Notes under the pieces: generated by a model | The model's database searches: none | Told to the model about the DNA's origin: nothing | Seen by the model: only the letters and a program-made list of their open reading frames with translations | DNA from: Sporomusa acidovorans | Lineage (GTDB): Bacteria > Bacillota > Negativicutes > Sporomusales > Sporomusaceae | Assembly: GCF_900101845.1 (NCBI RefSeq) | Contig: NZ_FNAM01000043.1 | Span: 1 to 50,058 of the forward strand | Length of the DNA: 50,058 bases | Reading direction: 5' to 3' | Part shown: one piece after another, positions 8,573 to 17,242 of the stretch | How the letters are laid out: each line of letters starts with the position of its first letter | Numbering within the stretch: position 1 is the stretch's first letter | Translations under genes and position numbers: made by a program

Positions 8573-9096
8573 TTTAAATTATCAGCTATTCTAAGTAATG
8601 TAAGCTCCGGTGGTTCACCCTCTGCCGGAGCCTCATGATGTCTTGCTACAATTTCAATTAGTTGTTCAGGCAAGCCGGCTGCTTTAAGCATAGCCGCCCC
8701 GCGGGCAGCGTGGTTATAGTAAATATAAACGGCATGACGGAGATTGTCTATTTTTCCGCCCCGTCCCATTCGCCCCCATGACTTTGCCCATGCCGGCACA
8801 AATTTATCCAAAATTACAGTAATGATCTTATCAGCAGTACTAACGTCTCCTTTTATCTTGCCAACATCGTGCAAAAGCGCACACTTAATCAAGAGTTCTT
8901 GATTAATCGTTTCCTGGACTGTGGCAAGTTTCCGGGCGGTATAGGCTACGTTCAAAGCATGACGCTGGTCAGGCAGATTCATCCGCCAAAAGAAGGCCGC
9001 CTGGGCCTCATTCAAATGCTTTTCGACAAACCTTCTGTCTGGCCTGTTAACTTTTGCCGTAAGCGCTGCAACAACCTGCTTTACCCGTTTATTCAA
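8569..9096 (-). CDS. HD-domain phosphohydrolase-like protein
   Basis: A 175-residue protein with an HD metal-dependent phosphohydrolase signature. RHALNVAYTA carries the first His, CALLHDVGKIKGD the HD pair, and YYNHAARGAAML and VARHHEAP later metal-site histidines. The substrate is unknown. The start is a TTG at 9096 that overlaps the hisZ stop by 8 bp, so it is probably translated after hisZ. The his cluster lacks an obvious histidinol phosphatase, but I have no direct evidence that this protein fills the gap. Confidence 0.8.
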   Translation of the reverse strand: MNKRVKQVVAALTAKVNRPDRRFVEKHLNEAQAAFFWRMNLPDQRHALNVAYTARKLATVQETINQELLIKCALLHDVGKIKGDVSTADKIITVILDKFVPAWAKSWGRMGRGGKIDNLRHAVYIYYNHAARGAAMLKAAGLPEQLIEIVARHHEAPAEGEPPELTLLRIADNLN

Positions 9097-10273
9097 TATA
9101 AATCAGTTCCTCATAGCCTTCTTCGCGGATAGCGGTCTCTGCTGCCGCTTTGGCGGAGCTTGCCAGCGCAAGTTCCGCCCGCCGCCCCGCTTTGCGGCAT
9201 TCCTTTGCCACACGAATCGCTTCGGCGAGCTTACCCTCAGCCCAGGCAATGTATACATCTTTAACACGTACATTGACACCAATGCCCTGGCGCTCCATGG
9301 CCAGCAGCAACCGCTCAATTCCCAGCGCAAAACCGGTAGCCGGATTGGCAACGCCAAAAGAAGCCAGCATGGTATCATAGCGGCCGCCGCCGCACAAAGG
9401 GAAGCCCAAACCCGGGGTATAGGCTTCAAAAACCATGCCTGTATAATAATCAAAATCGCGAATTATCCCCAAATCAAAATTAACATACCGTTCAACCCCA
9501 TAGCCTTGTAAGAGTTTATGAATGTCGGCCAGGTTATCAAGCGCCGCCCGGCTAAGCTCATTATTAACCAGCCGGTAGGCATCGTTAAGCATATCTTCCC
9601 GACCGTGCAACAAGGGAATTTGCTTTAATAATTCCCCGGCTGCCTGGCTAAGTCCGCTTTGCGCTACAATCTCACCCAGGCCTACCAAATCACGGGTGAC
9701 CATTGCATATTTTACCCGGTGCTGCTCTTGCGGGCTTAAACCACTCTCTGCCATCAAGCCATTAATAAAGGAAACCTGACCTAACCCAATCTGAAAATTA
9801 GTCAATCCTGCTTCCAGCATGGCTTCGACCGCCAGGGCAATTATCTCAGCATCAGCTACAGGTCCCGGCGCGCCTAATAGTTCAACCCCGGCCTGATAAA
9901 ACTCACACTGCCGTCCGGCTTGAGCCTGCTCGTGCCTAAATACATTAGTCAAATAAAATAATCTTAGTGGCAGCGGTCTTTCTTTCAGTCTTGTGGCAGC
10001 AACTCTTGCTATCGGTGTTGTCATATCCGGTCTAAGGCCTAAAATACGATTATTCTTATCAAAAAATTTGAATACATGCTCCTGCATAGCATTGCCTGTG
10101 CCTAGCGTAATGGTTTCCATATATTCAAAAGTCGGCGTTACCACTTCATCATAGCCCCAACGTGAAAATAACCCGGCAAGCGCTCCTTCCACAATCCGTT
10201 TCTGATTGGCTTCCCGTGGTAGCAAATCCCGCGTTCCGTAAGGAATTTGCGGCACAAAATTATTTTTATCCAT
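9089..10273 (-). CDS. hisZ: ATP phosphoribosyltransferase regulatory subunit HisZ
   Basis: A HisRS-like paralogue that binds short HisG and confers activity and histidine feedback. Class II synthetase motifs are visible: IPYGTRDLLPREA at the N terminus, LFYLTNVFRHEQAQAGRQCEFYQ (only the first part needed for recognition) as motif 2, and TGFALGIERLLLAM as motif 3. It has 394 residues and lacks most of the anticodon-binding domain, the usual HisZ length. DFDYYTGMVFEAY replaces the stricter HisRS signature. It sits 9 bp after yerC and is separated from hisG by the dehydrogenase gene. Confidence 0.9.
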   Translation of the reverse strand: MDKNNFVPQIPYGTRDLLPREANQKRIVEGALAGLFSRWGYDEVVTPTFEYMETITLGTGNAMQEHVFKFFDKNNRILGLRPDMTTPIARVAATRLKERPLPLRLFYLTNVFRHEQAQAGRQCEFYQAGVELLGAPGPVADAEIIALAVEAMLEAGLTNFQIGLGQVSFINGLMAESGLSPQEQHRVKYAMVTRDLVGLGEIVAQSGLSQAAGELLKQIPLLHGREDMLNDAYRLVNNELSRAALDNLADIHKLLQGYGVERYVNFDLGIIRDFDYYTGMVFEAYTPGLGFPLCGGGRYDTMLASFGVANPATGFALGIERLLLAMERQGIGVNVRVKDVYIAWAEGKLAEAIRVAKECRKAGRRAELALASSAKAAAETAIREEGYEELIYIE

Positions 10274-10282
10274 AAATACACC

Positions 10283-10591
10283 TCATCTTGAATCTGCGTT
10301 TTTTTCCAGATTAGATAATACGATCTTATAGCCATCGGCACCATAATAGAGACAGCGCTTAACCCTGCTGATTGTTGCCGTGCTGGCACCGGTAGCAGCA
10401 ACAATATCGTCATAAATAACTCCCGCTTTTAATAGCCGAGCCACTTCCAGCCGCTGGGCCATCGACTTTAATTCGCCGATCGTGCATATGTCTTCAAAAA
10501 ACTGGTAACATTCCTCTTCAGTATTGAGCGACAAAATGGCTTCAAATAGTTGATCGGTTAGCTTGTCTTTTAACTTAGGATTTACCGACAT
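10283..10591 (-). CDS. yerC: YerC/YecD-family TrpR-like regulator (HisR type)
   Basis: A 102-residue helix-turn-helix protein of the TrpR superfamily. CTIGELKSMAQRLEVARLL and the recognition region AATGASTATISRVKRCLYYG fit the YerC/YecD family closely. Members in Firmicutes have been proposed to regulate histidine genes (HisR). The position directly upstream of hisZ supports that role here. The start has GGGAGG upstream. Confidence 0.85.
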   Translation of the reverse strand: MSVNPKLKDKLTDQLFEAILSLNTEEECYQFFEDICTIGELKSMAQRLEVARLLKAGVIYDDIVAATGASTATISRVKRCLYYGADGYKIVLSNLEKNADSR

Positions 10592-10740
10592 ACTACTAGC
10601 CTCCCTGTAAATACTTAATGATTTATACAGTTATTCGACATTGACCTATATTTTCCTTCTTTATCTCTTTCCATCTTTATTTAATTAAAATATATGTATA
10701 ACTTTCCCTCTTTTTTACAGTCAATACCACATTTTTTCTG

Positions 10741-10769
10741 TTGACAGCCATCCTTAGCCATGCTAATAT
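10741..10769 (+). promoter_or_regulatory. Sigma-A promoter of the S-box leader and metQ
   Basis: Consensus TTGACA (10741-10746), a 17-bp spacer and TAATAT (10764-10769), about 23 nt before the riboswitch P1 stem. Confidence 0.85.
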
Positions 10770-10791
10770 AAAAATTACAAATCTAATATTG

Positions 10792-10890
10792 TTCATCAAG
10801 AGCTGGCTGAGGGACTGGCCCAATGACGCCGCGGCAACCATCGCACATGCGAACGGTGCCAATTCCACAGGAGTAATCCTGGCAGATGAA
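10792..10890 (+). promoter_or_regulatory. SAM-I (S-box) riboswitch aptamer
   Basis: P1 is TTCATC (10792) paired with GATGAA (10885). The S-box core is plain: CAAGAGCTGGCTGAGGGAC, CTGGCCCAATGACGCC, GGCAACC and GGTGCCAATTCC follow in the canonical order. S-adenosylmethionine binding should favour the downstream terminator and repress metQ. Confidence 0.95.
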
Positions 10891-10902
10891 GAACTGTACA
10901 TC

Positions 10903-10937
10903 AAGCCTCTTCGGACTGCCGAGGGGGCTTATTATTT
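10903..10937 (+). terminator. S-box riboswitch terminator
   Basis: AAGCCTCTTCGG and CCGAGGGGGCTT form a G-U-containing stem followed by ATTATTT, right after the aptamer. It is the expression platform for metQ. Confidence 0.8.
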
Positions 10938-11018
10938 GACTGGAAGGGGGGTATTTTAACTATTTCGATGCATACATGATACATTTTTATTAAAATTGTG
11001 TTTTGGGAGGAATCATTT

Positions 11019-11840
11019 ATGAAAAAGTTTACCTTGTTGGCAATAATCGCATTATTAGCATTTTCCAGTTTTATTGCCGGCTGCGGCAACAAGAACGCAC
11101 CGGCGCCTGCGGCCTCAGAAAAAAAGACTATCAAAGTAGGTGCCACCTCTGTACCGCACGCCGAAATTCTCAATGTTGTCAAGCCAATGCTTGAAAAAGA
11201 AGGCGTCAACCTGGTTATTGTTGAGATGAATGACTATGTTCGTCCCAATATCGCCGTTGCCGAAAAAGAGTTGGATGCAAACTTTTTCCAGCATATCCCT
11301 TACCTGACCAAATTTAGCGAAGAACGCAAGCTTGACCTTACTTACACCGCTGCTGTTCATATTGAACCGATGGGCGTGTACTCCAAAAAAATTAAAAGTC
11401 TAAACGACCTGCAAAACGGTGCTGAAGTCGGTATCCCCAACGATCCCACCAATGGCGGCCGCGCACTGGCACTGTTAGCCAAGGCCGGTGTTATCAAACT
11501 AAAAGATAATGTCGGTGTTAATGCCACAGTAAAGGATATTACCGAAAACCCCAAAAATCTAAAAATTCGCGAGCTCGAAGCCCCGCAGCTTCCCCGCTCG
11601 CTGGATGATCTTACTTTAGCCGTTATTAACACCAACTATGCCTTGGAAGCTAAGCTTGTTCCGAGTAAAGATGCCCTGTTTATTGAACAAAAAGACTCTC
11701 CTTATGTTAATATTTTAGTTGTTCGCAAAGGTGACGAGAATCGTCCGGAAATCCAAAAGCTGACAAAAGCCTTAACTTCCGAAGAAGTTAAGAAGTTTAT
11801 TAATGAAAAATATCAGGGTGCGATTGTACCTGCGTTCTAA
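11019..11840 (+). CDS. metQ: D-methionine-binding lipoprotein, MetQ/NlpA family
   Basis: The substrate-binding component of a methionine ABC importer, anchored outside the cytoplasmic membrane. It has a lipoprotein signal with lipobox FIAGC (Cys22) and the NlpA-family motifs GATSVPHAEIL, DANFFQHIPYL, IEPMGVYS, VGIPNDPTNGGRAL and INTNYAL. The ATG at 11019 has GGGAGG 8 nt upstream, giving 273 residues. The S-box riboswitch upstream supports methionine as substrate. No metN or metI lies next to it, so the partner ATPase and permease must be elsewhere. Confidence 0.93.
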   Translation: MKKFTLLAIIALLAFSSFIAGCGNKNAPAPAASEKKTIKVGATSVPHAEILNVVKPMLEKEGVNLVIVEMNDYVRPNIAVAEKELDANFFQHIPYLTKFSEERKLDLTYTAAVHIEPMGVYSKKIKSLNDLQNGAEVGIPNDPTNGGRALALLAKAGVIKLKDNVGVNATVKDITENPKNLKIRELEAPQLPRSLDDLTLAVINTNYALEAKLVPSKDALFIEQKDSPYVNILVVRKGDENRPEIQKLTKALTSEEVKKFINEKYQGAIVPAF

Positions 11841-11897
11841 CTTATCTGCAACGTACGGAAGTTTTGCAAGCTATTTAATGCGAAATATATATAGCGC

Positions 11898-11937
11898 AAA
11901 AAAGTGAGTCAGGGATATCCCTAACTCACTTTTTTTT
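11898..11937 (+). terminator. Bidirectional terminator between metQ and the TetR gene
   Basis: AGTGAGT-C-AGGG and CCCT-A-ACTCACT pair around ATAT, with A and T runs on both sides. The convergent TetR stop codon lies inside the structure. Confidence 0.9.
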
Positions 11938-12525
11938 ATGTTCGGCAACGCCGTAAAGAAAAATGTCGGTAATTCCTGCGGCCATCTTCTTAATAGCATC
12001 CTCTTTATCGCTGACAAAGCCTTGAAAGACCATCATAACAATAACACTGAATAAACCATGGGCGGCTTTATTAGTGTCACAGGGCCGGATATCTTTTCGT
12101 TCAATTCCCTCCTGAATAATGCTTTGCAAAACTGCTATCGTACGAGCAAACCTCTCCCGGTATTTTTTGCGCTGTGCTTCCGTAAAATTTGACGACTCTT
12201 CATGACCCAAACCCCGCATTTCATGCATAAGTACCCGCCACAAATCCGCATTGGAAACATAAAACTCCAGAAACACTTTAACAGCTTTTTCTATTTTTTT
12301 TAACGGTGGTTCTGCCACGCTGGCAATAAGGGTTAATTCAGTTTCAAAAGGAGCGCTGCGCTCTTTGATAAGGGTATAAAAGAGCTGCTCTTTATTTACA
12401 AAATACTTATATACTGTTCCTTTGCCGGTATCAGCCAAGGCGATAATCTCATCAACAGTGGCGCGATGATACCCCTTACGTGAAAAAATGGTATAAGCGG
12501 CATCCAGTATTTGCTGACGTTTCAT
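11926..12525 (-). CDS. TetR/AcrR-family transcriptional regulator
   Basis: A 199-residue one-domain repressor type. The N-terminal helix-turn-helix reads ILDAAYTIFSRKGYHRAT then VDEIIALADTGKGTVYKYF, and the C-terminal ligand-binding region is helical and less conserved. The ATG at 12525 has AGGAGGAAGTGTA just upstream; the longer frame from 12552 is rejected. It follows the DUF456 gene by 14 bp and probably shares its transcript. Target genes are unknown. Confidence 0.9.
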   Translation of the reverse strand: MKRQQILDAAYTIFSRKGYHRATVDEIIALADTGKGTVYKYFVNKEQLFYTLIKERSAPFETELTLIASVAEPPLKKIEKAVKVFLEFYVSNADLWRVLMHEMRGLGHEESSNFTEAQRKKYRERFARTIAVLQSIIQEGIERKDIRPCDTNKAAHGLFSVIVMMVFQGFVSDKEDAIKKMAAGITDIFLYGVAEHKKK

Positions 12526-12539
12526 TACACTTCCTCCTG

Positions 12540-13067
12540 TCACCCTGTCCACGTTAACCGGGAAATAATAAACGCCACCATTCCAATGGCTATAGCCAGT
12601 TTTACGATGAGTCCCACCGCCTGACCAATAACAATACCTTGGGCTACCCTGACAGCCTTCTCCCTGTTGCCTGTAGCCGCATATTCAGCTACATACCCGG
12701 CGATAAACGATCCGCCAACCGCTCCAAGAATAGAGCCCACACCCGGCATGATCCCTGTACCAAGGATGCCGCCGATGATACCGGCGATAAACGCCGCAAA
12801 AATTGCCTTACGCGACGCATTTTCTTTTTTGGCTCCCAGCGACCCGGCCACAAATTCAATGAATTCTCCGGTTAATACTGCTCCCAGCAGGATAAACAGC
12901 ACTGTGCTGTTTATATGGATAAAGCTATCGAAAAAGCCATAACTTATAGCGGTAAAAAAGATCAGCCAATTGCCCGGCAAACCGATTACCGTCAAAAAAA
13001 CACCAACAAGGGCAACTAATATAACAAGTAAATTACCGGCTGTCAGCCCTGCATCCAAAGCATACAC
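12540..13067 (-). CDS. DUF456 family integral membrane protein
   Basis: A 175-residue membrane protein matching the DUF456 family: LLVILVALVGVFLTVIGLPGN, the acidic LTGEFIEFVAGSLGAKK segment, and Gly-rich helices with GGILGTGIMPGVGSILGAVGG. About five membrane segments are predicted by eye. The likely start is GTG at 13067 with only a weak upstream ribosome binding site, so the exact start is uncertain. Biochemical function is unknown. Confidence 0.85.
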   Translation of the reverse strand: MYALDAGLTAGNLLVILVALVGVFLTVIGLPGNWLIFFTAISYGFFDSFIHINSTVLFILLGAVLTGEFIEFVAGSLGAKKENASRKAIFAAFIAGIIGGILGTGIMPGVGSILGAVGGSFIAGYVAEYAATGNREKAVRVAQGIVIGQAVGLIVKLAIAIGMVAFIISRLTWTG

Positions 13068-13113
13068 CTCGAAAAGAGAATACGTTGATTACTGAGAGGA
13101 ACGCACGATCTTA

Positions 13114-14388
13114 TCATAGTTTCCGGTTAAACGCTCTATGAGCAATGTCGTTACGGTACTGCATACCATTAAAATTTATCGTCGGCACAGCCTGATAAAC
13201 TTTATCGACAGCTTCCTGGAGATTATCAGCCACGGCTGTCACCCCGAGTACCCGGCCGCCTTGCGTAACAATTTTGCCGTTCTTACTACCGGTCCCGGCA
13301 TGAAAAACCATGGCTCCCTGCGCCGCAGCCTGGTCCAGGCCGGTAATTTCATCCCCTTTACGGTAGCTGCCCGGATAACCGCCAGCAGCCAAAACAACAC
13401 AGACAGCGGCCTTATCAGCCCATTCAATGGCAATATCGGCCAATCTCCCGTCCGCACATGCTTCCATGATATCCACCAAATCACTGGTCAGCAGCGGCAG
13501 AACGACCTGTGTCTCGGGATCACCGAAACGAGCATTAAATTCAATAACTTTAGGGCCTTGCGGCGTAATCATCAGCCCTGCATATAAACAGCCTTGATAT
13601 AAAATGCCTTCCTGGCGCATGGCGTCAACAACCGGCTGAAGCACCTCACGCCGTACTTGTTCCCGCACAGCCGGCGTAACCACCGGCGCGGGGGCATAAG
13701 TCCCCATGCCACCGGTATTCGGGCCCCGGTCATGGTCAAACACCCGCTTGTGATCTTGGGCTGCAATCATCGGTACTACCGTATTGCCGTCGGTAAATGC
13801 CAATAAGGAAGCCTCTTCCCCCTCCAAATATTCCTCGATAACCACCAAATTACCGGCACTGCCGAAGGCTTGATCCCGCATCATCATCATAACGGCATCA
13901 ATGGCTTCACTTTCCGTCATAGCGACAACAACGCCTTTACCGGCAGCCAGCCCGTCAGCTTTTACGACAATCGGTGCACCTTGTTTTTTTATATAGGCAA
14001 TAGCACTATCGGCATTGTCGAAAGCAGCCGAAGCAGCAGTTGGAATATGATACTTATGCATAATCTTCTTAGCAAAAGCTTTCGAGCCTTCCAACTGGGC
14101 AGCTTTCTGGTATGGTCCGAAAACCTTTAAATTAAGAGAGGCAAAATGATCAGCCAGACCGTTGGTCAGGGGTACTTCCGGGCCAACTACAGTCAAACCG
14201 ATGTTGTGTTCAAGGGCAAACTTCCCCAAAGCCTCATTATCTGTTATAGCAATCGCCACACACTCAGCTACAGCCGCAATCCCGGGATTTCCCGGCGCAC
14301 AATATATTTTTTCAACCCGGGGGCTCTGTGCTATTTTCCAGGCAAGAGCGTGCTCGCGGCCACCGCCACCGATAAGTAATATATTCAA
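13114..14388 (-). CDS. purD: Phosphoribosylamine--glycine ligase PurD
   Basis: An ATP-grasp enzyme of purine synthesis that joins phosphoribosylamine and glycine. Motifs are ILLIGGGGREHALAWK, VVGPEVPLTNGLADHF, KADGLAAGKGVVVA and the metal-site region EFNARFGDPETQVVLPLL. It has 424 residues, the normal length. The start is TTG at 14388 with AGGAG 7 nt upstream. No other pur genes adjoin on this side; its usual partners (purH, purN) are not in the window. Confidence 0.96.
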   Translation of the reverse strand: MNILLIGGGGREHALAWKIAQSPRVEKIYCAPGNPGIAAVAECVAIAITDNEALGKFALEHNIGLTVVGPEVPLTNGLADHFASLNLKVFGPYQKAAQLEGSKAFAKKIMHKYHIPTAASAAFDNADSAIAYIKKQGAPIVVKADGLAAGKGVVVAMTESEAIDAVMMMMRDQAFGSAGNLVVIEEYLEGEEASLLAFTDGNTVVPMIAAQDHKRVFDHDRGPNTGGMGTYAPAPVVTPAVREQVRREVLQPVVDAMRQEGILYQGCLYAGLMITPQGPKVIEFNARFGDPETQVVLPLLTSDLVDIMEACADGRLADIAIEWADKAAVCVVLAAGGYPGSYRKGDEITGLDQAAAQGAMVFHAGTGSKNGKIVTQGGRVLGVTAVADNLQEAVDKVYQAVPTINFNGMQYRNDIAHRAFNRKL

Positions 14389-14417
14389 ATTACCACTCCT
14401 TTGTTATGCATTCAACG

Positions 14418-15173
14418 TTAAAACCAGCGTATTGCCATTAATCCCAGATATTCTTTGATGGCCAATTGGCTATTATAAAAAGCATCTGCTCTGGGCCATA
14501 ATTGGTGCCACTCAAAGATAAAACGGGTATTGGCCTGATAATCGGTGGGATAGGGAAGTACTGCCGTATTGTATTTGGCAAACTGTCCCACCGCTCGCTC
14601 CATATGAAAAGCCGAAGTCACTAAAATAGGATTTTTGAAACCATATTCATCCATAATTTTCGTGGAAAATTTAGCATTGTCTGTCGTATTGAGACTCTGC
14701 CCTTCCATAATTATTTTATGATCAGGAATACCTAGCCCCAACAGGATAAGGCGTGCGATTTCAGCTTCTTTGCCGGAATTGGCAAACACCTGCCCGCCCG
14801 AAATGATAATCGGCGCATCGGTTATATGATATAGCTGAGCTGCTGTTAACAGACGGTTGGCAGCAGACCCCATAAGATGCCCCTGACCATGAACATTGGG
14901 TGTATCGGCGGTTGCCCCGCCTCCCAGCACAACAATAACATCTCCCTGAACTGTTGCGGGCGGCTGGTAGCGACTTTCCAAAGAACGCATAAACCAATCC
15001 CCGACTAAGGGAATCGAAATAAAATACAATAATGCCGTTACCGCTATCAGTAATGCAAGGCCTCGTTCCAGACGCCGTTTATAAAGCCAAAAGCAACAGA
15101 CAGTTAATGCAACAATAAACAATCCTGGCGGCAGTAGAAAGGTTATATAAAGAAATTTTATTAAAACCAACAC
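14418..15173 (-). CDS. YdcF/ElyC-type DUF218 membrane protein
   Basis: A 251-residue protein with two N-terminal membrane helices (residues about 4-28 and 38-58) and an extracytoplasmic DUF218 domain. Domain motifs are VIVVLGGGATAD, ANRLLTAAQLY, IIISGGQV, EGQSLNTTDNA and ILVTSAFHMERAV. Family members such as ElyC and SanA act in cell envelope maintenance; the reaction is unclear. It lies 29 bp upstream of purD on the same strand. Confidence 0.85.
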   Translation of the reverse strand: MLVLIKFLYITFLLPPGLFIVALTVCCFWLYKRRLERGLALLIAVTALLYFISIPLVGDWFMRSLESRYQPPATVQGDVIVVLGGGATADTPNVHGQGHLMGSAANRLLTAAQLYHITDAPIIISGGQVFANSGKEAEIARLILLGLGIPDHKIIMEGQSLNTTDNAKFSTKIMDEYGFKNPILVTSAFHMERAVGQFAKYNTAVLPYPTDYQANTRFIFEWHQLWPRADAFYNSQLAIKEYLGLMAIRWF

Positions 15174-15227
15174 GTATAAATACCCGCTTCATTAGATTTG
15201 CAAACCCAAAATGCAAAGAATCGGAAA

Positions 15228-15260
15228 GACTTTTGCAGACATGTACGTCATGCAAAAGTC
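15228..15260 (-). terminator. Inverted repeat after glnS, probable terminator
   Basis: GACTTTTGCA and TGCAAAAGTC form a perfect 10-bp stem with a 13-nt loop just beyond the glnS stop. The T tract on the minus strand is short (TTTCC), so termination efficiency is uncertain. Confidence 0.5.
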
Positions 15261-15269
15261 CTTCTGCCT

Positions 15270-16988
15270 TTATTTCTTTCCTATCTTGGCCCAGGAGTCT
15301 TTCAGAGACACAATACGGTTAAATACCGGCAATTGCAGTGTGGAATCACGGTCAAGGCAAAAATAGCCGTTCCGCATAAATTGGAACCGGTCTCCCATTT
15401 TAGCCGTTTTGATGCTGGGTTCAATCAGGCAATTTGACAATACTTCCAAGGAGTCAGGGTTAAGTGTTTCCACAAAATCTTTGACAGCTTCTTCTTCTTG
15501 CTCTTGATTGTCAGTGAGCAAATAGTCGTAAAGACGCACCTCGGCTTTGACCGCCTGAGCAGCGGAAACCCAATGCAACACGCCCTTAACCTTACGGTTG
15601 GCATTGCCGCTACCGCTCTTGGTGTCCGGATCATAGGAACAATGCACTTCTACAATTTCACCGCTTTGTTCGTCCTTAATGACTTGTTCACACTTTATGA
15701 TATAGGCATGTTTCAAGCGGACCTCTTTACCTGGCGATAAACGGAAATACTTTTTCGGCGGGTCCTCCATAAAATCATCTTGTTCAATATAGATTTCGCG
15801 GGAAAACGGCATTGTCCTTGACCCCATCTCCGGATTCTCCGGATTGTTTTCCGCTTCTAACTCTTCCACTTTGTCCTGAGGATAATTATCAATAATCACT
15901 TTTAGGGGTTTAAGCACCCCCATAACCCGCGGAGCTTTGGTATTAAGATCTTCCCGGATACAATGCTCCAGCAAAGCAACATCTACAAGGCTGTTGCTCT
16001 TGGCAACACCGATACGATCACAAAAATCACGAATTGATTCAGGCGTAAACCCTCTTCGCCTTAAACCGGAAATTGTCGGCATCCGGGGATCATCCCAGCC
16101 GCTGACATAGCCTTCTTCCACTAACCGGCGCAGATAACGCTTACTCATTATCGTATTCGTCAGGTTTAAACGGGCGAATTCGATCTGTTGGGATTGATAG
16201 ATGCCTAATGTAGCCAGCGTCCAGTCATAGAGCGGCCGGTGATCTTCAAATTCCAACGTACATATGGAATGCGTAATACCCTCAATAGAATCAGAAATTG
16301 GGTGAGCGTAATCATACATCGGATAAATACACCAGGCATCACCGGTGCGATGATGTTTGCCATGCACAATCCGGTATATAACAGGATCACGCATATTAAG
16401 ATTCGGCGAAGCCATATCGATCTTAGCCCGTAACACCCGGCTGCCTTCGGGAAATTCACCGGTACGCATTCTTTCAAATAAATCAAGGTTTTCTTCAACA
16501 GAGCGGTTTCTATACGGACTCTCCTTACCAGCCTCTGTTAATGTTCCACGATATTGACGAATTTCTTCCGCTGTCAAATCACAGACATAGGCTTTGCCTT
16601 TTTTTATCAGTTCAACCGTTAATTCATATATTTTCTCAAAATAATCGGAGGCGTAAAATTTGCGGTCCTCCCAATCAAATCCCAGCCATTTTACATCTTC
16701 CTGAATAGAGTCGACATATTCGACATCTTCTTTAGTTGGATTCGTATCATCAAACCGCAAATTACATTTGCCGCCATATTTAAGTGCCAAGCCAAAATTT
16801 AAACAAATTGACTTTGCATGGCCAATATGCAGATAGCCGTTAGGCTCTGGGGGAAAACGCGTATGGACGCGTTTGTCGTATTTTCCTGTCTTTATATCTT
16901 CATTGATCATGATCTCAATGAAATTAGCAGGCGTTGCAGGATTAGCGATAGTCTCGTTTTCTTTAGCTTCTATTTCTTCGGTATTCAT
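15270..16988 (-). CDS. glnS: Glutaminyl-tRNA synthetase
   Basis: Class I synthetase charging tRNA-Gln. It carries the HIGH-type motif PPEPNGYLHIGHAKS, the Glx-specific segment LRFDDTNP and the KMSKS-type motif NTIMSKRYL. The beta-barrel anticodon domains fill the second half. It has 572 residues, the normal length for bacterial GlnRS. The ATG at 16988 has AAGGAGG 6-7 nt upstream. Its presence implies that the organism does not rely only on the GatCAB route. Confidence 0.97.
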   Translation of the reverse strand: MNTEEIEAKENETIANPATPANFIEIMINEDIKTGKYDKRVHTRFPPEPNGYLHIGHAKSICLNFGLALKYGGKCNLRFDDTNPTKEDVEYVDSIQEDVKWLGFDWEDRKFYASDYFEKIYELTVELIKKGKAYVCDLTAEEIRQYRGTLTEAGKESPYRNRSVEENLDLFERMRTGEFPEGSRVLRAKIDMASPNLNMRDPVIYRIVHGKHHRTGDAWCIYPMYDYAHPISDSIEGITHSICTLEFEDHRPLYDWTLATLGIYQSQQIEFARLNLTNTIMSKRYLRRLVEEGYVSGWDDPRMPTISGLRRRGFTPESIRDFCDRIGVAKSNSLVDVALLEHCIREDLNTKAPRVMGVLKPLKVIIDNYPQDKVEELEAENNPENPEMGSRTMPFSREIYIEQDDFMEDPPKKYFRLSPGKEVRLKHAYIIKCEQVIKDEQSGEIVEVHCSYDPDTKSGSGNANRKVKGVLHWVSAAQAVKAEVRLYDYLLTDNQEQEEEAVKDFVETLNPDSLEVLSNCLIEPSIKTAKMGDRFQFMRNGYFCLDRDSTLQLPVFNRIVSLKDSWAKIGKK

Positions 16989-17026
16989 GCAAATCCTCCT
17001 TAAGGTTGTCCACTTTATATCATTAC

Positions 17027-17056
17027 ATTATACAACATTCCTGTCCTTTCCAAAAG
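17027..17056 (-). promoter_or_regulatory. Possible glnS promoter
   Basis: A perfect TATAAT on the minus strand (17027-17032) lies about 40 bp upstream of the glnS start. The matching -35 is weak (TTTTGG at 17 bp), so only the -10 is persuasive. The rest of 16989-17242 is AT-rich with no gene seen. Confidence 0.4.
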
Positions 17057-17242
17057 CAAGTAAGCATACTTCTGACAAATTTTTTAAAAAATATCAAAAT
17101 ATAAAATCCAATAAAGCTAGTTGAGAGTAAATTGTCAGTGATGCGCCCGGCGTTCACTTAAACTAAATCCCTCATAACTCTTTATTGGATATTATATACA
17201 GCACTTTATTTGTTTCATTCAGGACCTATTCTACCTTACGCT

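Noticed and set aside
10741..10959. Plus-strand 72-codon open frame
   Set aside because: It lies over the promoter and S-box riboswitch and has no ribosome binding site.
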